NCBI RefSeq assembly: GCF_001748225.1
Contig: NZ_BDFE01000009.1
Location: forward strand, 1 to 64,000
Direction: 5' to 3'
Length of the DNA stretch: 64,000 nucleotides
DNA from: Desulfoplanes formicivorans
GTDB taxonomy: Bacteria > Desulfobacterota > Desulfovibrionia > Desulfovibrionales > Desulfomicrobiaceae
Shown: positions 8,060-15,953 of the stretch, one piece after another
How positions within the stretch are numbered: the stretch's first letter is position 1
Layout of the letters: the number at the start of each line of letters is the position of its first letter
Notes under the pieces: model-generated
What the model was told of the DNA's origin: nothing
Databases searched by the model: none
What the model saw: the letters and a program-made list of their open reading frames with translations, nothing else
Translations under genes and position numbers: made by a program

Positions 8060-9550
8060 TTAAAGCAGCCAGATGGTTGCGGCCAGTCCTGTCAGAGACA
8101 TGGTGATGGTATAGGGAAATGCCAGCTTGACCATCTGCCCGTAGGAAAGCCTGATCAACGGGGCCAGGGCCGAGGTGAGCAAAAACAGAAACGCGGCCTG
8201 GCCGTTGGGGGTGGCAACACTGGGGATGTTTGTACCGGTGTTGATGGATACGGCCAGCAGATCAAACTGCTCTTTGGAAATGGCTCCGGCCAGGAAGGCC
8301 TCTTTGGTTTCCGTAATATAGACGGTGGCCACAAAGACATTGTCACTGATCATGGACAGGACCCCGTTGGCCAGATAATAGGCCGCCAGCTGGGTTTTTC
8401 CCGAAAGCTCCAGAACCGCATGGATGACCGGGGAGAACAAGTGCTGATCGTGGATCACGGCAACAATGGCAAAGAAGACCACCAGAAGTGCTGTAAAGGG
8501 CAGAGCCTCTTCAAAGGCATGCCCGATTTTGTGTTCCTCGGTGATTCCGTTGAGGGCCGTGAGCAGGACAATGACACTCAGGCCGATGATACCCACTTCT
8601 GCCAAGTGAAATGCCAAGGCTACAATGAGGAAAATGGCCACACACCCCTGGATGAACAGGGAGGCCTGGAACTTTTTGGTCATCTGGGCCTCGGTCTGCC
8701 GGGCGTTGTCTTCCAGGATGGCCCGAACATTGATCGGCAGTTTGAACCCATAGCCAAACAGGGAAAATTTTTCCAGGACAACACAGGTCAAAAGGCCCAC
8801 CAGAAGAACCGGCATGGAAACCGGGGCCACCCGAATGAAAAAGTCGGCAAAATGCCAATCCATGACATGACCGATGAGCAGGTTCTGGGGTTCGCCCACA
8901 ATGGTGGTCACCCCGCCCAGGGCTGTTCCCACAGCTCCGTGCATCATCAGGTTGCGCAGAAATCCGCGGAACTGGCGGAGATCAAGGCGGTTTTGATCAA
9001 CAATACCTTCGTCTTCGGTCAGGGCACAGGATCCACCAGTGCAATGGGTGTGATAGATTTCATAGAAGCCGTAGGCCACGGCAATGATGACTGCCGTGAC
9101 GGTCAGGGCGTCCAGAAAGGCGGAAAGAAAGGCCCCGGCAAAGCAGAAAAGCAGGGAAAGCCAGATTTTTGATTTCACCTTGATGAGAATCTTGGTGAAA
9201 GCGTATTGGAGCAGGTCTTTCATGAAATAGATGCCCGCGACCATGAACATGAGGAGCAGGATCACTGGAAAATTGTGAGCCGCTTCCTTGTAAACAGCTT
9301 CGGGCGAGGTCATGCCGAGTGCCACGGCCTCAATGGCCAGAAGTCCTCCTGCGGGCAGAGGATAGCATTTCAAGGCCATGGCCAGGGTGAAGATGAACTC
9401 TCCGATGAGAATCCATCCGGTGATAAAGGGTCCGACTGTCATCAGCAGCACCGGATTGGCGACCAGAAAGCCGATAATGGCCAATTTGTACCAGTCCGGG
9501 GAATTTCCCAGAAGATTCTTGTTCAGTGCCTGTGCGACTGTTTTTGGCAT
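8060..9550 (-). CDS. nhaB: Na+/H+ antiporter NhaB
   Basis: 496 aa with about a dozen membrane segments. Highly similar along its whole length to enterobacterial NhaB as remembered: SPDWYKLA near the N-terminus, [53 protein letters not shown], and the C-terminal [23 protein letters not shown]. It exchanges cytoplasmic Na+ for external protons. In this block it stands near an SLC13 symporter that would bring sodium in, so the two could form a sodium cycle (inference). Confidence 0.96.
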   Translation of the reverse strand: MPKTVAQALNKNLLGNSPDWYKLAIIGFLVANPVLLMTVGPFITGWILIGEFIFTLAMALKCYPLPAGGLLAIEAVALGMTSPEAVYKEAAHNFPVILLLMFMVAGIYFMKDLLQYAFTKILIKVKSKIWLSLLFCFAGAFLSAFLDALTVTAVIIAVAYGFYEIYHTHCTGGSCALTEDEGIVDQNRLDLRQFRGFLRNLMMHGAVGTALGGVTTIVGEPQNLLIGHVMDWHFADFFIRVAPVSMPVLLVGLLTCVVLEKFSLFGYGFKLPINVRAILEDNARQTEAQMTKKFQASLFIQGCVAIFLIVALAFHLAEVGIIGLSVIVLLTALNGITEEHKIGHAFEEALPFTALLVVFFAIVAVIHDQHLFSPVIHAVLELSGKTQLAAYYLANGVLSMISDNVFVATVYITETKEAFLAGAISKEQFDLLAVSINTGTNIPSVATPNGQAAFLFLLTSALAPLIRLSYGQMVKLAFPYTITMSLTGLAATIWLL

Positions 9551-9600
9551 GGGGGACTCCAGTTTGGGTTGGAAATGAAAACAACACGTGTCATGTATAC

Positions 9601-9630
9601 ACGGGCTGAAACCGTATTGTTTCGGCCCGT
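9601..9630. terminator. Hairpin between nhaB and the beta-helix gene
   Basis: ACGGGCTGAAAC (9601-9612) pairs with GTTTCGGCCCGT (9619-9630), 12 bp including one G-T pair, around a 6-nt loop. It lies downstream of the minus-strand gene ending at 9648 and upstream of nhaB. No strong T run follows on the minus strand, so it may be an attenuator or mRNA-stability hairpin rather than a full terminator. Confidence 0.5.
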
Positions 9631-9647
9631 TGAATTTTGTTGGGGTC

Positions 9648-11075
9648 TCAATCTACAAGATGGCGGATGTCCATGGTGGGGTACATGCCCCGAAAGGGAC
9701 CTTCGGCATAGGGTTGGATGATGTTAAAGGAGATATCCTGTCCCTTTTGAGCGTGTCCCCCCATGTCCTTACCATCGAAAAAGGCCCCATTGGCCTCAAG
9801 AATATGGGTGATGCGGTGTTTGAATGCTTCGACAAAGGCCTTGCCGTGTCCCTGGAAGACCATGGAGCCCTGTTCCCATTTGCCGTCCACCTGGGCGAGT
9901 TTGTCCAGGGAGACGCTGTTGAGTTCCAGGTCCTTCTGGCAGGTGACCAATCCCCAGACCAGGGTGTTTTCCGGGATGGTCACGGGTTCCTGGGCATCAA
10001 TGACCGCATGGGGCATGATGATGGAATCCTTGCCAATGGTGATGATGGCGTTGGGCTTGCCGTGCACAAAGGCGTTGAACCCGACAAACACGTTTTGGCC
10101 CAGGGTGGAGTTGATGATTTTGCCCCCGTGGGCGGTGACATTGTTGCCGTCCAGTGTGGAGTCAATGATGTAGCAATTTTCCTGGGCATTGGAACCGCGA
10201 CCCAACGAGGAATTTTCCACATAGGCCCGTTGGGCCACCAGCACGTTTTCTCCAATAAGGGTCTTGGGTTTGACCACGGCATAAGGACTCACTGATGCGC
10301 CCTTGGTGGAAAAGGGAGGCTGGTTCTGAACCCTGGAATAAATGGACTCAAACTCCTGCTTCTTGGATTCCACAAAATCGAAGAGCATGCCTGTGGGGCG
10401 CTCATTGGGCTTCATGTCGATGTATTTTTTCAGGGGTTCCAGGGGAAAGCGGTATCTGAAATCGAAACTGCCTTCGGAGCGGACCCAGACCATGCCTGGT
10501 TCAATCCATTGGTGGGACAGTTCACCCACCTGAACATAGGCAAAGGTGCCAATGACACAGTCATGCAGCGATGTCAGATCCACCGTGGCAAAGGGGCCGA
10601 GAAAGGCTCCTTCCATGGGTGCCCCGTGGATGTTGGCGTGGTGCAGGGACAGGGTGTTTTTGATGACGAATTCTTCCAGATTTTCCGGGTCATGGGAAAA
10701 ATTGTGCACCAGGGTCTTGATGAGAAAACTGTCCTTGATGACCACTTTTTCATCATGGTGCAAGGGGATGCTGAGACCCTCGTAGTCAAAATGTGTTCCC
10801 TTGCGTTTGAACTCATCACCCCGGATATCTGTTTTGTAAATGAGGGAGTGCTCCACCGTGCATCTGCCCAGCAAATAGCTTCCTGCCAGGCAGGAATTCT
10901 TGAACTTGAGATGCAGAGGGAGGTCCGGGGAAAGTCCGTAAAATGCGTAGAACTGGGCGAATTTTTCCTCGGGAATGAGCTCTAGGGCATAGGGGCCGCA
11001 ATCCACTTTGGGACCACGCAGATTGATGTTGATCCGGTTGACGATGCGTCGGGTAAGCTGTCGAAGATGTTCCAT
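9648..11075 (-). CDS. Left-handed beta-helix (hexapeptide-repeat) protein of unknown substrate
   Basis: 475 aa, cytoplasmic by sequence. Two stretches of hexapeptide-like turns are visible (residues about 145-185, and about 255-365 with [45 protein letters not shown]), the fold of LpxA/GlmU-type acyl- and nucleotidyl-transferases. It lacks an N-terminal nucleotidyltransferase domain, and no catalytic histidine can be assigned with confidence. It lies between the SLC13 symporter and NhaB genes on the same strand. Function unknown; a sugar or amino-sugar acyltransferase or a structural role are both possible. Confidence 0.7.
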   Translation of the reverse strand: MEHLRQLTRRIVNRININLRGPKVDCGPYALELIPEEKFAQFYAFYGLSPDLPLHLKFKNSCLAGSYLLGRCTVEHSLIYKTDIRGDEFKRKGTHFDYEGLSIPLHHDEKVVIKDSFLIKTLVHNFSHDPENLEEFVIKNTLSLHHANIHGAPMEGAFLGPFATVDLTSLHDCVIGTFAYVQVGELSHQWIEPGMVWVRSEGSFDFRYRFPLEPLKKYIDMKPNERPTGMLFDFVESKKQEFESIYSRVQNQPPFSTKGASVSPYAVVKPKTLIGENVLVAQRAYVENSSLGRGSNAQENCYIIDSTLDGNNVTAHGGKIINSTLGQNVFVGFNAFVHGKPNAIITIGKDSIIMPHAVIDAQEPVTIPENTLVWGLVTCQKDLELNSVSLDKLAQVDGKWEQGSMVFQGHGKAFVEAFKHRITHILEANGAFFDGKDMGGHAQKGQDISFNIIQPYAEGPFRGMYPTMDIRHLVD

Positions 11076-11133
11076 GGTTTCATAGGCCTCCAGGGTATTT
11101 TTTCCCTTTGGTTTGATGGTGTTTTATAGCAAG

Positions 11134-11167
11134 AACCACGGAAGACATGGCTGCCTTCCGTGGTTTT
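11134..11167. terminator. Bidirectional-looking terminator hairpin
   Basis: AACCACGGAAG (11134-11144) pairs perfectly with CTTCCGTGGTT (11155-11165) across a 10-nt loop, with T residues following on the plus side. It lies between the SLC13 gene (ends 11194, minus) and the next minus-strand gene. The T run is better on the plus strand, so efficiency for the minus transcript is uncertain. Confidence 0.55.
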
Positions 11168-11193
11168 ATGGGTTTGAGACGCTTGGTGACTGG

Positions 11194-12657
11194 TTAGGGG
11201 ATGGTGATGGGCATGCCCATCAGCGGCCAGACAACATAAACAGCCAGCCCGACCACAACCATAAGCAGTATGCTTGCAGGAATTCCGTACATGAAGAATT
11301 CACCAGTTGTAAACTGTTTTGAGTCATACGCAATGGCGTTGGGAGCCGCACCTACCAGGAGCAGGAAGGGCATACCCGCTGTCACCAGGGAGGCAAAGAG
11401 AATGACTTCGGGGGCAACGTGCAGAAAGGGCGCGATGACCAATGCCACGGGCAGGGAGATGGCGATGGCGGCCACGTTCATGATGAAGTTGGTCATCATC
11501 ATGACAAAAAAGGCAATGGACATGACAAAGACGAACCAGTGGGAATCCTTGAACATGTTCAGCCAGTTAATGGCCAGCCATTCGGCGGCTCCGGTCTGCC
11601 AGAGGCAGAAACCAATGCTCATGGCTCCGGCAAACAGCAGGATGATATTCCAGGGAACATCTTCCAGATTCTTGATGTCCAGAATGTTGAGCACATAGAA
11701 GAGAATGGTGGAAACCAGGATGATGGCTGTCTTGTCGATGGACTTGAGCTCGGGAATAAAGGAGCGAAGGGACATGACCAGAATGACTCCGCCCACAATG
11801 ACAGCGGCCAGAATTTCATCCCGGGTCATGGGACCGAGAACGGAATTGAGCTCCCGGGCCTTTTCGCGAAGGCCGGGAATGGTCTTTTTTTCGGGTTTGA
11901 ATACGATCATGAAGAAGCCCCACAAGAGAAAGACCATGAGCCAGCCGATGGGCGCCATGTAATAGGACAGCTGAAAAAAGGTGATGTCCGTGTGGATGAT
12001 CTCCTTGAAAAAGCCGATGGCAACGGCTCCGCGGGCCGCACCCAGCAGGGTGACGATGCTTCCGGCTCCGGCCACATAGGCCATGCCGATGAACAACCCC
12101 TTGCCAAATTTGGTGGGTTTGTTGCCTTCGCCGTACATGGCATAGATGGTCAGCAGCAGGGGATAGATGGTCGCGGCAACAGCCGTATGGGCCATGACAT
12201 GGGTCATGGCCGCGGTGACAACAAAGCAGCCGAGATAGATCATGCTCGTCTTTTCCCCGACAACCATGAGCATCTTGTAGGCCAATCGCTTGGTCAGCCC
12301 GGTTTTGGTGAACACGGCACCGATGATCAGCGAGGCAAAGATGAACAGAACCGAGGGATCCATGAAATCCTTAAAGGCAACTTTTGCGTCGCGTATATGG
12401 AACATGGCCTGGAGAACCCCGATGGCCAGGCTGGTGATACCAATGGGTACGACCTCAAAGACCCACCATACACCGGCGAGTAAGAACACGGCCAGGGCTC
12501 CCTTGCCTTCCCTGCTCAGGGTGATGTGATCGCCGGTTATGGGGTTAACGGCATCCGGCCATGGGGGGCAGTAGTAGACAATGGTGAACAGAGCCACGCC
12601 CAGTACAATGAAAAATATCCGGCTCCATTCAATTCCACCGGTTTTTGCAACAGTCAT
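11194..12657 (-). CDS. SLC13/DASS-family sodium-coupled anion symporter
   Basis: 487 aa inner-membrane protein with about 12-14 hydrophobic segments. DASS features: WWVFEVVPIGITSLAIGVL near the N-terminus, the repeat-related motifs MTNFIMNVAAIAISLPVA and LVGAAPNAIAYDS in the C-terminal half, and LLFAGAMSIGFCLWQTG. Family members import di- or tricarboxylates or sulfate with Na+. Both are plausible in a sulfate reducer; the substrate cannot be decided here. It is the third gene of a receiver-CBS-symporter set, starting 53 bp after the CBS gene, suggesting control by the two small upstream proteins. Confidence 0.88.
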   Translation of the reverse strand: MTVAKTGGIEWSRIFFIVLGVALFTIVYYCPPWPDAVNPITGDHITLSREGKGALAVFLLAGVWWVFEVVPIGITSLAIGVLQAMFHIRDAKVAFKDFMDPSVLFIFASLIIGAVFTKTGLTKRLAYKMLMVVGEKTSMIYLGCFVVTAAMTHVMAHTAVAATIYPLLLTIYAMYGEGNKPTKFGKGLFIGMAYVAGAGSIVTLLGAARGAVAIGFFKEIIHTDITFFQLSYYMAPIGWLMVFLLWGFFMIVFKPEKKTIPGLREKARELNSVLGPMTRDEILAAVIVGGVILVMSLRSFIPELKSIDKTAIILVSTILFYVLNILDIKNLEDVPWNIILLFAGAMSIGFCLWQTGAAEWLAINWLNMFKDSHWFVFVMSIAFFVMMMTNFIMNVAAIAISLPVALVIAPFLHVAPEVILFASLVTAGMPFLLLVGAAPNAIAYDSKQFTTGEFFMYGIPASILLMVVVGLAVYVVWPLMGMPITIP

Positions 12658-12710
12658 GCTCTTTTTCTCCTTGCGTGTTTGGAAAGTGGATATGCAGGGA
12701 TCCTCCAGAG

Positions 12711-13310
12711 CTATTTCTTCTGGGGGATGTCACATTGTTCAATGGCTTCACAGAACGTGCTGAAGATATCAAAGGAGCGGAGTACTCCTACGAAGGTATC
12801 TTCTTTCTTGACCAGCAGGGCGTGTTTGTTGTTCACGATCATGCGGTGGACAGCCAGGTCCAGAGTCGCCTCGGCATCAATCACGTCTTGTGGGATCATT
12901 TCCCATTCAATGTCCTTGAGAACAACCTGGGCTGCCTTGTGGCATACATCTTCCAAAGGGCTGGCCCAGAGATCAAAGGATTCGAGCATGGATTCCACAT
13001 ATCCGGGCTGCATGCCGAAACGGGAGAGATCAATATCCTCGACTTCCTTGTACTTGGGTTCCATGATGCGAAAAATGTCCAGGATGGTCAGCATGGTGGC
13101 GATGGTGCCTTCCTGGGTGACGATCAGAACACTAGTATGGATTTTTTCCTTTTTTTCCTTCTGATGTCTGCGCAATGCCATGACCGCATCGTACAGGGTC
13201 TTGTTTTCATCGAGTTGCGCGTATTCTCCCAGAGGAACCATGAGTTCCTCAACCTTGATAGTTTTCACGTCAAACCTCCTCGCGTATTGGGACGATTGTG
13301 CCTCTGTCAT
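12711..13310 (-). CDS. Two-CBS-domain protein, probable nucleotide-sensing regulator
   Basis: 199 aa, soluble. CBS1 spans about residues 20-84 (VEELMVPLGEYAQLDENKTL ... VLIVTQEGTIATMLTILDIF) and CBS2 about 136-187 (DVIDAEATLDLAVHRMI ... VGVLRSFDIF), joined by an acidic helical insert. CBS pairs usually bind AMP, ATP or S-adenosylmethionine and modulate an attached or partner channel or transporter. The start overlaps the stop of the receiver gene by 4 bp (13307-13310) and it is followed by the SLC13 symporter, so it may gate or regulate that transporter. Confidence 0.85.
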   Translation of the reverse strand: MTEAQSSQYARRFDVKTIKVEELMVPLGEYAQLDENKTLYDAVMALRRHQKEKKEKIHTSVLIVTQEGTIATMLTILDIFRIMEPKYKEVEDIDLSRFGMQPGYVESMLESFDLWASPLEDVCHKAAQVVLKDIEWEMIPQDVIDAEATLDLAVHRMIVNNKHALLVKKEDTFVGVLRSFDIFSTFCEAIEQCDIPQKK

Positions 13311-13699
13311 ATATCAGCATGGCGAGATGTGTCCTCCCACCGTTTATGAGCCTTTCTGATGGTTTTGACCAGGGCCCGGATGTCCAGGGGGAGATAGATC
13401 TCCTCAAAGGGGCCGAGTTTCATGGCTTCTATGGAAAGGGAGATCTGTTCGGGATTGGTCAATAATATGATTTCCGTGCGGGGAAAAGATGTTTTGATGG
13501 ATTTAATAAGCATGATCCCCTCACCCTTGATTCTCTCCATGTCGATGAGCACAATCCCGATGGGATGGGTCTGGAGTTGTTCTTTGACCCCGTTGACACC
13601 GAGCTGTTCGACAACGTGGATATCATGCTGACGAAGCCTGGATGAAAGATGGGCCAAAAAGGATCGGTCCGTGTCCACAAAAAGGATTTTCGGATTCAT
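13307..13699 (-). CDS. Stand-alone, degenerate receiver-domain protein
   Basis: 130 aa, one CheY-like domain and no output domain. The acidic pocket (D9, D11) and phospho-acceptor D53 in VLIDMERIKG are present, as is T81 (LLTN). The invariant lysine of the K-P motif is replaced by leucine (IYLPLD, position 103), so phosphorylation-driven switching may be altered or lost. First gene of the receiver-CBS-SLC13 set, overlapping the CBS gene by ATGA. The cognate kinase is not adjacent. Confidence 0.82.
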   Translation of the reverse strand: MNPKILFVDTDRSFLAHLSSRLRQHDIHVVEQLGVNGVKEQLQTHPIGIVLIDMERIKGEGIMLIKSIKTSFPRTEIILLTNPEQISLSIEAMKLGPFEEIYLPLDIRALVKTIRKAHKRWEDTSRHADI

Positions 13700-14020
13700 G
13701 ATCAGTCGTGGGCAAAGGGTTACACATTAGCTTGTGAAATAGCAAACAAGGTGCCATGAAAAAAGAAGCAGTATATCGGGATATTGAGGAAACAGTGTTG
13801 GCTCGTGATTGAAAAAGAAACAAAATGAGACGTAATCGCAATGGTGGGATTGAACTGATTTGAAACATTATGAGACGAAAACAAAGAAGGGGGCAGAAAG
13901 GGGGACATGATGCAGGAGACTTTTTGGGGTCATGTCTCCTGGAAGGGCGGGAACTGCTGCCGGGTCCAAGGTTCCCTCAAGGCACCCTTGGATCCGGCAG
14001 AATGTGTGGTCAAGACAGGT
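13700..14020. other. Intergenic region with a strong hairpin
   Basis: No gene recognised; a 125-codon open frame starting at 13870 overlaps ttuA and looks like a shadow. At 13957-14000, CTGCCGGGTCCAAGG pairs with CCTTGGATCCGGCAG (15 bp, one G-T) around a 14-nt loop, just past the ttuA stop on the minus strand. No T run follows, so it may protect the mRNA end or act as an inefficient terminator. The part near 13700-13870 is AT-rich and probably carries the promoter of the receiver operon. Confidence 0.5.
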
Positions 14021-14932
14021 TCACTTGGTTTGACGCATGTACTCCCGAATACGGCAGGCACCGCAGGGCTCGTCATTGCACGACGAAGTGGGAAAGCCAC
14101 ATTGGGGGCAGGGATGCAGCACAGTGGTCTTGTCCTCGGTATGCTGGAAATGCGGTCGACCGTGTTCCAGAAATTTTTGGTAGAAACTGCGTTTGCGGCC
14201 GGGTTGGATTTCTTCGAGCTGGTTCAGAAGATTCTTGTAGATGGTGAAGCTGGCTTTTTTGCTGTACGGGCAGGGATGATATCCGTATTCGATACCGGCC
14301 AAAAAACAGAGATTGGCGGTCTCGAATTCCGACAAGGTGTACAGGGGTTTGACCTTTCTGACAAAGCCGTGTTCTCCCGGCAAAACCGGGCCCTGGCCTG
14401 CCAGGTAGGTTGCATCCCAAGCCATGACATTGGAGAACAGCCGAGCAACCTCATCGTCCATGTTGTGGCCGGTGATGAGTACGGTGTATCCGCCTTCAAC
14501 AGCCATTTTGTTGAAAAAATGGCGTTTGAGCTGACCGCAGACCGAGCAGATGGGTCGTTTGACCGTGTCTCTGACAGCCGGAATGGCCAACCCTTCGGAA
14601 GCGAACTCCACGACTTCAAGGGGGATGTCGAACTGGTTGCAAAATCTTTCGGAAATGGTCCGGGCGACCAGGGACGATTCCCCGATGCCGAGATCAAGGT
14701 GCAGGCCGGTAACATTGTACCCGAACTGCTTGAGCTGCCAGGAAATGGCCAGGGAGTCCTTGCCACCACTGATGGCAACGAGCAATCGGTCGTCCTTGGA
14801 AAACATTTTCTGGGTATGAATGGCCCGTTCCACCTGACGGGCAAAGAAAATCAGATAGCATTCCTTGCAAAAAGCCGTATTGTGACTGGGCAGGGCCACG
14901 ACCGCAGGTGCTTTGCAGCGCTTGCATTTCAT
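14021..14932 (-). CDS. ttuA: TtuA/Ncs6-type tRNA 2-thiouridine (or 2-thiocytidine) synthase
   Basis: 303 aa PP-loop ATPase. N-terminal zinc site CKRC (C3, C6) with C22/C25, PP-loop SGGKDS (55-60), cluster or catalytic cysteines C129, C132 (PICSVCG) and C221 (HPCPYSKK), and a C-terminal zinc knuckle starting CPQCGF (C275, C278) with C285/C290/C293. The spacing matches TtuA, where the three central cysteines hold a [4Fe-4S] cluster, rather than TtcA, which lacks the zinc knuckles. It would activate a tRNA base with ATP and insert sulfur. The ThiS/MoaD-like gene immediately upstream fits a TtuA-TtuB-like sulfur relay. Confidence 0.88.
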   Translation of the reverse strand: MKCKRCKAPAVVALPSHNTAFCKECYLIFFARQVERAIHTQKMFSKDDRLLVAISGGKDSLAISWQLKQFGYNVTGLHLDLGIGESSLVARTISERFCNQFDIPLEVVEFASEGLAIPAVRDTVKRPICSVCGQLKRHFFNKMAVEGGYTVLITGHNMDDEVARLFSNVMAWDATYLAGQGPVLPGEHGFVRKVKPLYTLSEFETANLCFLAGIEYGYHPCPYSKKASFTIYKNLLNQLEEIQPGRKRSFYQKFLEHGRPHFQHTEDKTTVLHPCPQCGFPTSSCNDEPCGACRIREYMRQTK

Positions 14933-14938
14933 GAATTA

Positions 14939-15136
14939 TTATCCTCTCGAAACGACATCTCGAACGATGACGGTGTCATGGGGACCGATCTTGCGATCCG
15001 GTGTAAGCAGTTGGCCATCCCTGATGACCAGAACATGGCCGGGCTTGCGATCAATACGATGCAGCAGCTGGAGTACCGAATTGATCTTGGGGAATGAAAG
15101 CCGGATGTTGTCCGGTTCTATGATCACTTCCACCAT
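14939..15136 (-). CDS. ThiS/MoaD-like ubiquitin-fold sulfur carrier
   Basis: 65 aa. The start at 15136 is chosen because AGGAGGT lies 9 nt upstream; a longer frame reaching 15220 lacks such a site. It reads as a beta-grasp (MVEVIIEPDNIRLSFPKINS, GHVLVIRDGQLLTPD, HDTVIVRDVVSRG). It ends in Arg-Gly rather than the usual Gly-Gly; the terminal glycine is what would become a thiocarboxylate. It is six bases upstream of ttuA on the same strand, so it probably delivers sulfur to that enzyme. The activating E1-like enzyme is not in this window. Confidence 0.78.
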   Translation of the reverse strand: MVEVIIEPDNIRLSFPKINSVLQLLHRIDRKPGHVLVIRDGQLLTPDRKIGPHDTVIVRDVVSRG

Positions 15137-15535
15137 ATGCAAAGTACCTCCTGGGTACAGGTTTTCGTTGAGCTGGACGGGCGGGTGTGCTAATGTCTCA
15201 TCGGGTTCATCCACAGACAAGGCCCTTTGAACGTGTTCATTTTTGGTCGGGTCGCTGCAAACGTATGCATGGAGTTGCGGTCCGATCAGGCTGGTTGGTT
15301 ACTGCCTTGGATTGTGGAGCATGCACGGGCGATGCGAACGGCCGGGGATGTCATGCCGGGTGTTCCAGGCGGCACCACACCCTGGCCAGCAAAACATCCT
15401 TCTGGCAACCCAACGGGGCTGGAACACGCATGGGCTGAAATGTTGCGATAAACGTTCCGAACAGTCATGTATGAAGGGGGATGGCTGCCCGGGGACACAA
15501 GGGAAACCATGCAGGTTACAAACGGAGATGTGATA
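15137..15535. other. Divergent intergenic region, no gene recognised
   Basis: About 400 bp between the divergent sulfur-carrier and receiver genes. Several overlapping open frames of 60-116 codons occur but none has a domain, a good ribosome site or biased codon use. It should hold the promoters of both units; no clear -35/-10 pair could be assigned. Confidence 0.4.
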
Positions 15536-15910
15536 ATGGACAATCAGAAAGTGCTTGTTGTGGACGATGAACCTCACATTCGGCTGCTTTACCAGGAAGA
15601 ACTCGAAGGTGCAGGATACGCTGTGGCAGTTTCCGATGGGAGCGATCAAATCGTTCCGTTGATCAAGAAGGAAAAACCAGATGTCGTGGTTTTGGACATC
15701 AAATTGGGCCCGGAGCGGTCAGGTCTGGATCTTCTTCAGGAAATTCGCAGGGAAAATCAGGATATCCCGGTCATTTTGTGTACGGCCTACGACAGTTTTC
15801 AGCAGGATTTCAAATCCATTGCCGCGGATTATTACGTGGTCAAGTCCGTGGATTCCACCGAGCTGCTGACCAAGATCGGTCTGGCCATGAAAAAGGCGGC
15901 CAAAAAATAA
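15536..15910 (+). CDS. Stand-alone response regulator receiver protein
   Basis: 124 aa with the start set at 15536, where MDNQKVLVVDD begins after GGAG; a longer in-frame ATG at 15467 adds a non-conserved leader. All CheY residues are present: D10/D11, phospho-acceptor D54 (VVLDIKLG), T83 (LCTAYD) and K103 (VVKSVD). There is no output domain, so it acts by protein-protein contact. No kinase gene is adjacent; the two sensor proteins at 42.7-45.6 kb are candidates only by being in the same window. Confidence 0.88.
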   Translation: MDNQKVLVVDDEPHIRLLYQEELEGAGYAVAVSDGSDQIVPLIKKEKPDVVVLDIKLGPERSGLDLLQEIRRENQDIPVILCTAYDSFQQDFKSIAADYYVVKSVDSTELLTKIGLAMKKAAKK

Positions 15911-15953
15911 CACAAGGCCGGCAATCATGTCCCGGCCATGCGAGGACACGCGA

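Noticed and set aside
7979-9172. 397-codon plus-strand frame
   Set aside because: Antisense to nhaB, with the same His/Gly/Gln-rich shadow pattern.
11419-12483. 354-codon plus-strand frame
   Set aside because: Antisense to the SLC13 symporter; low-complexity His/Asp/Gly content.
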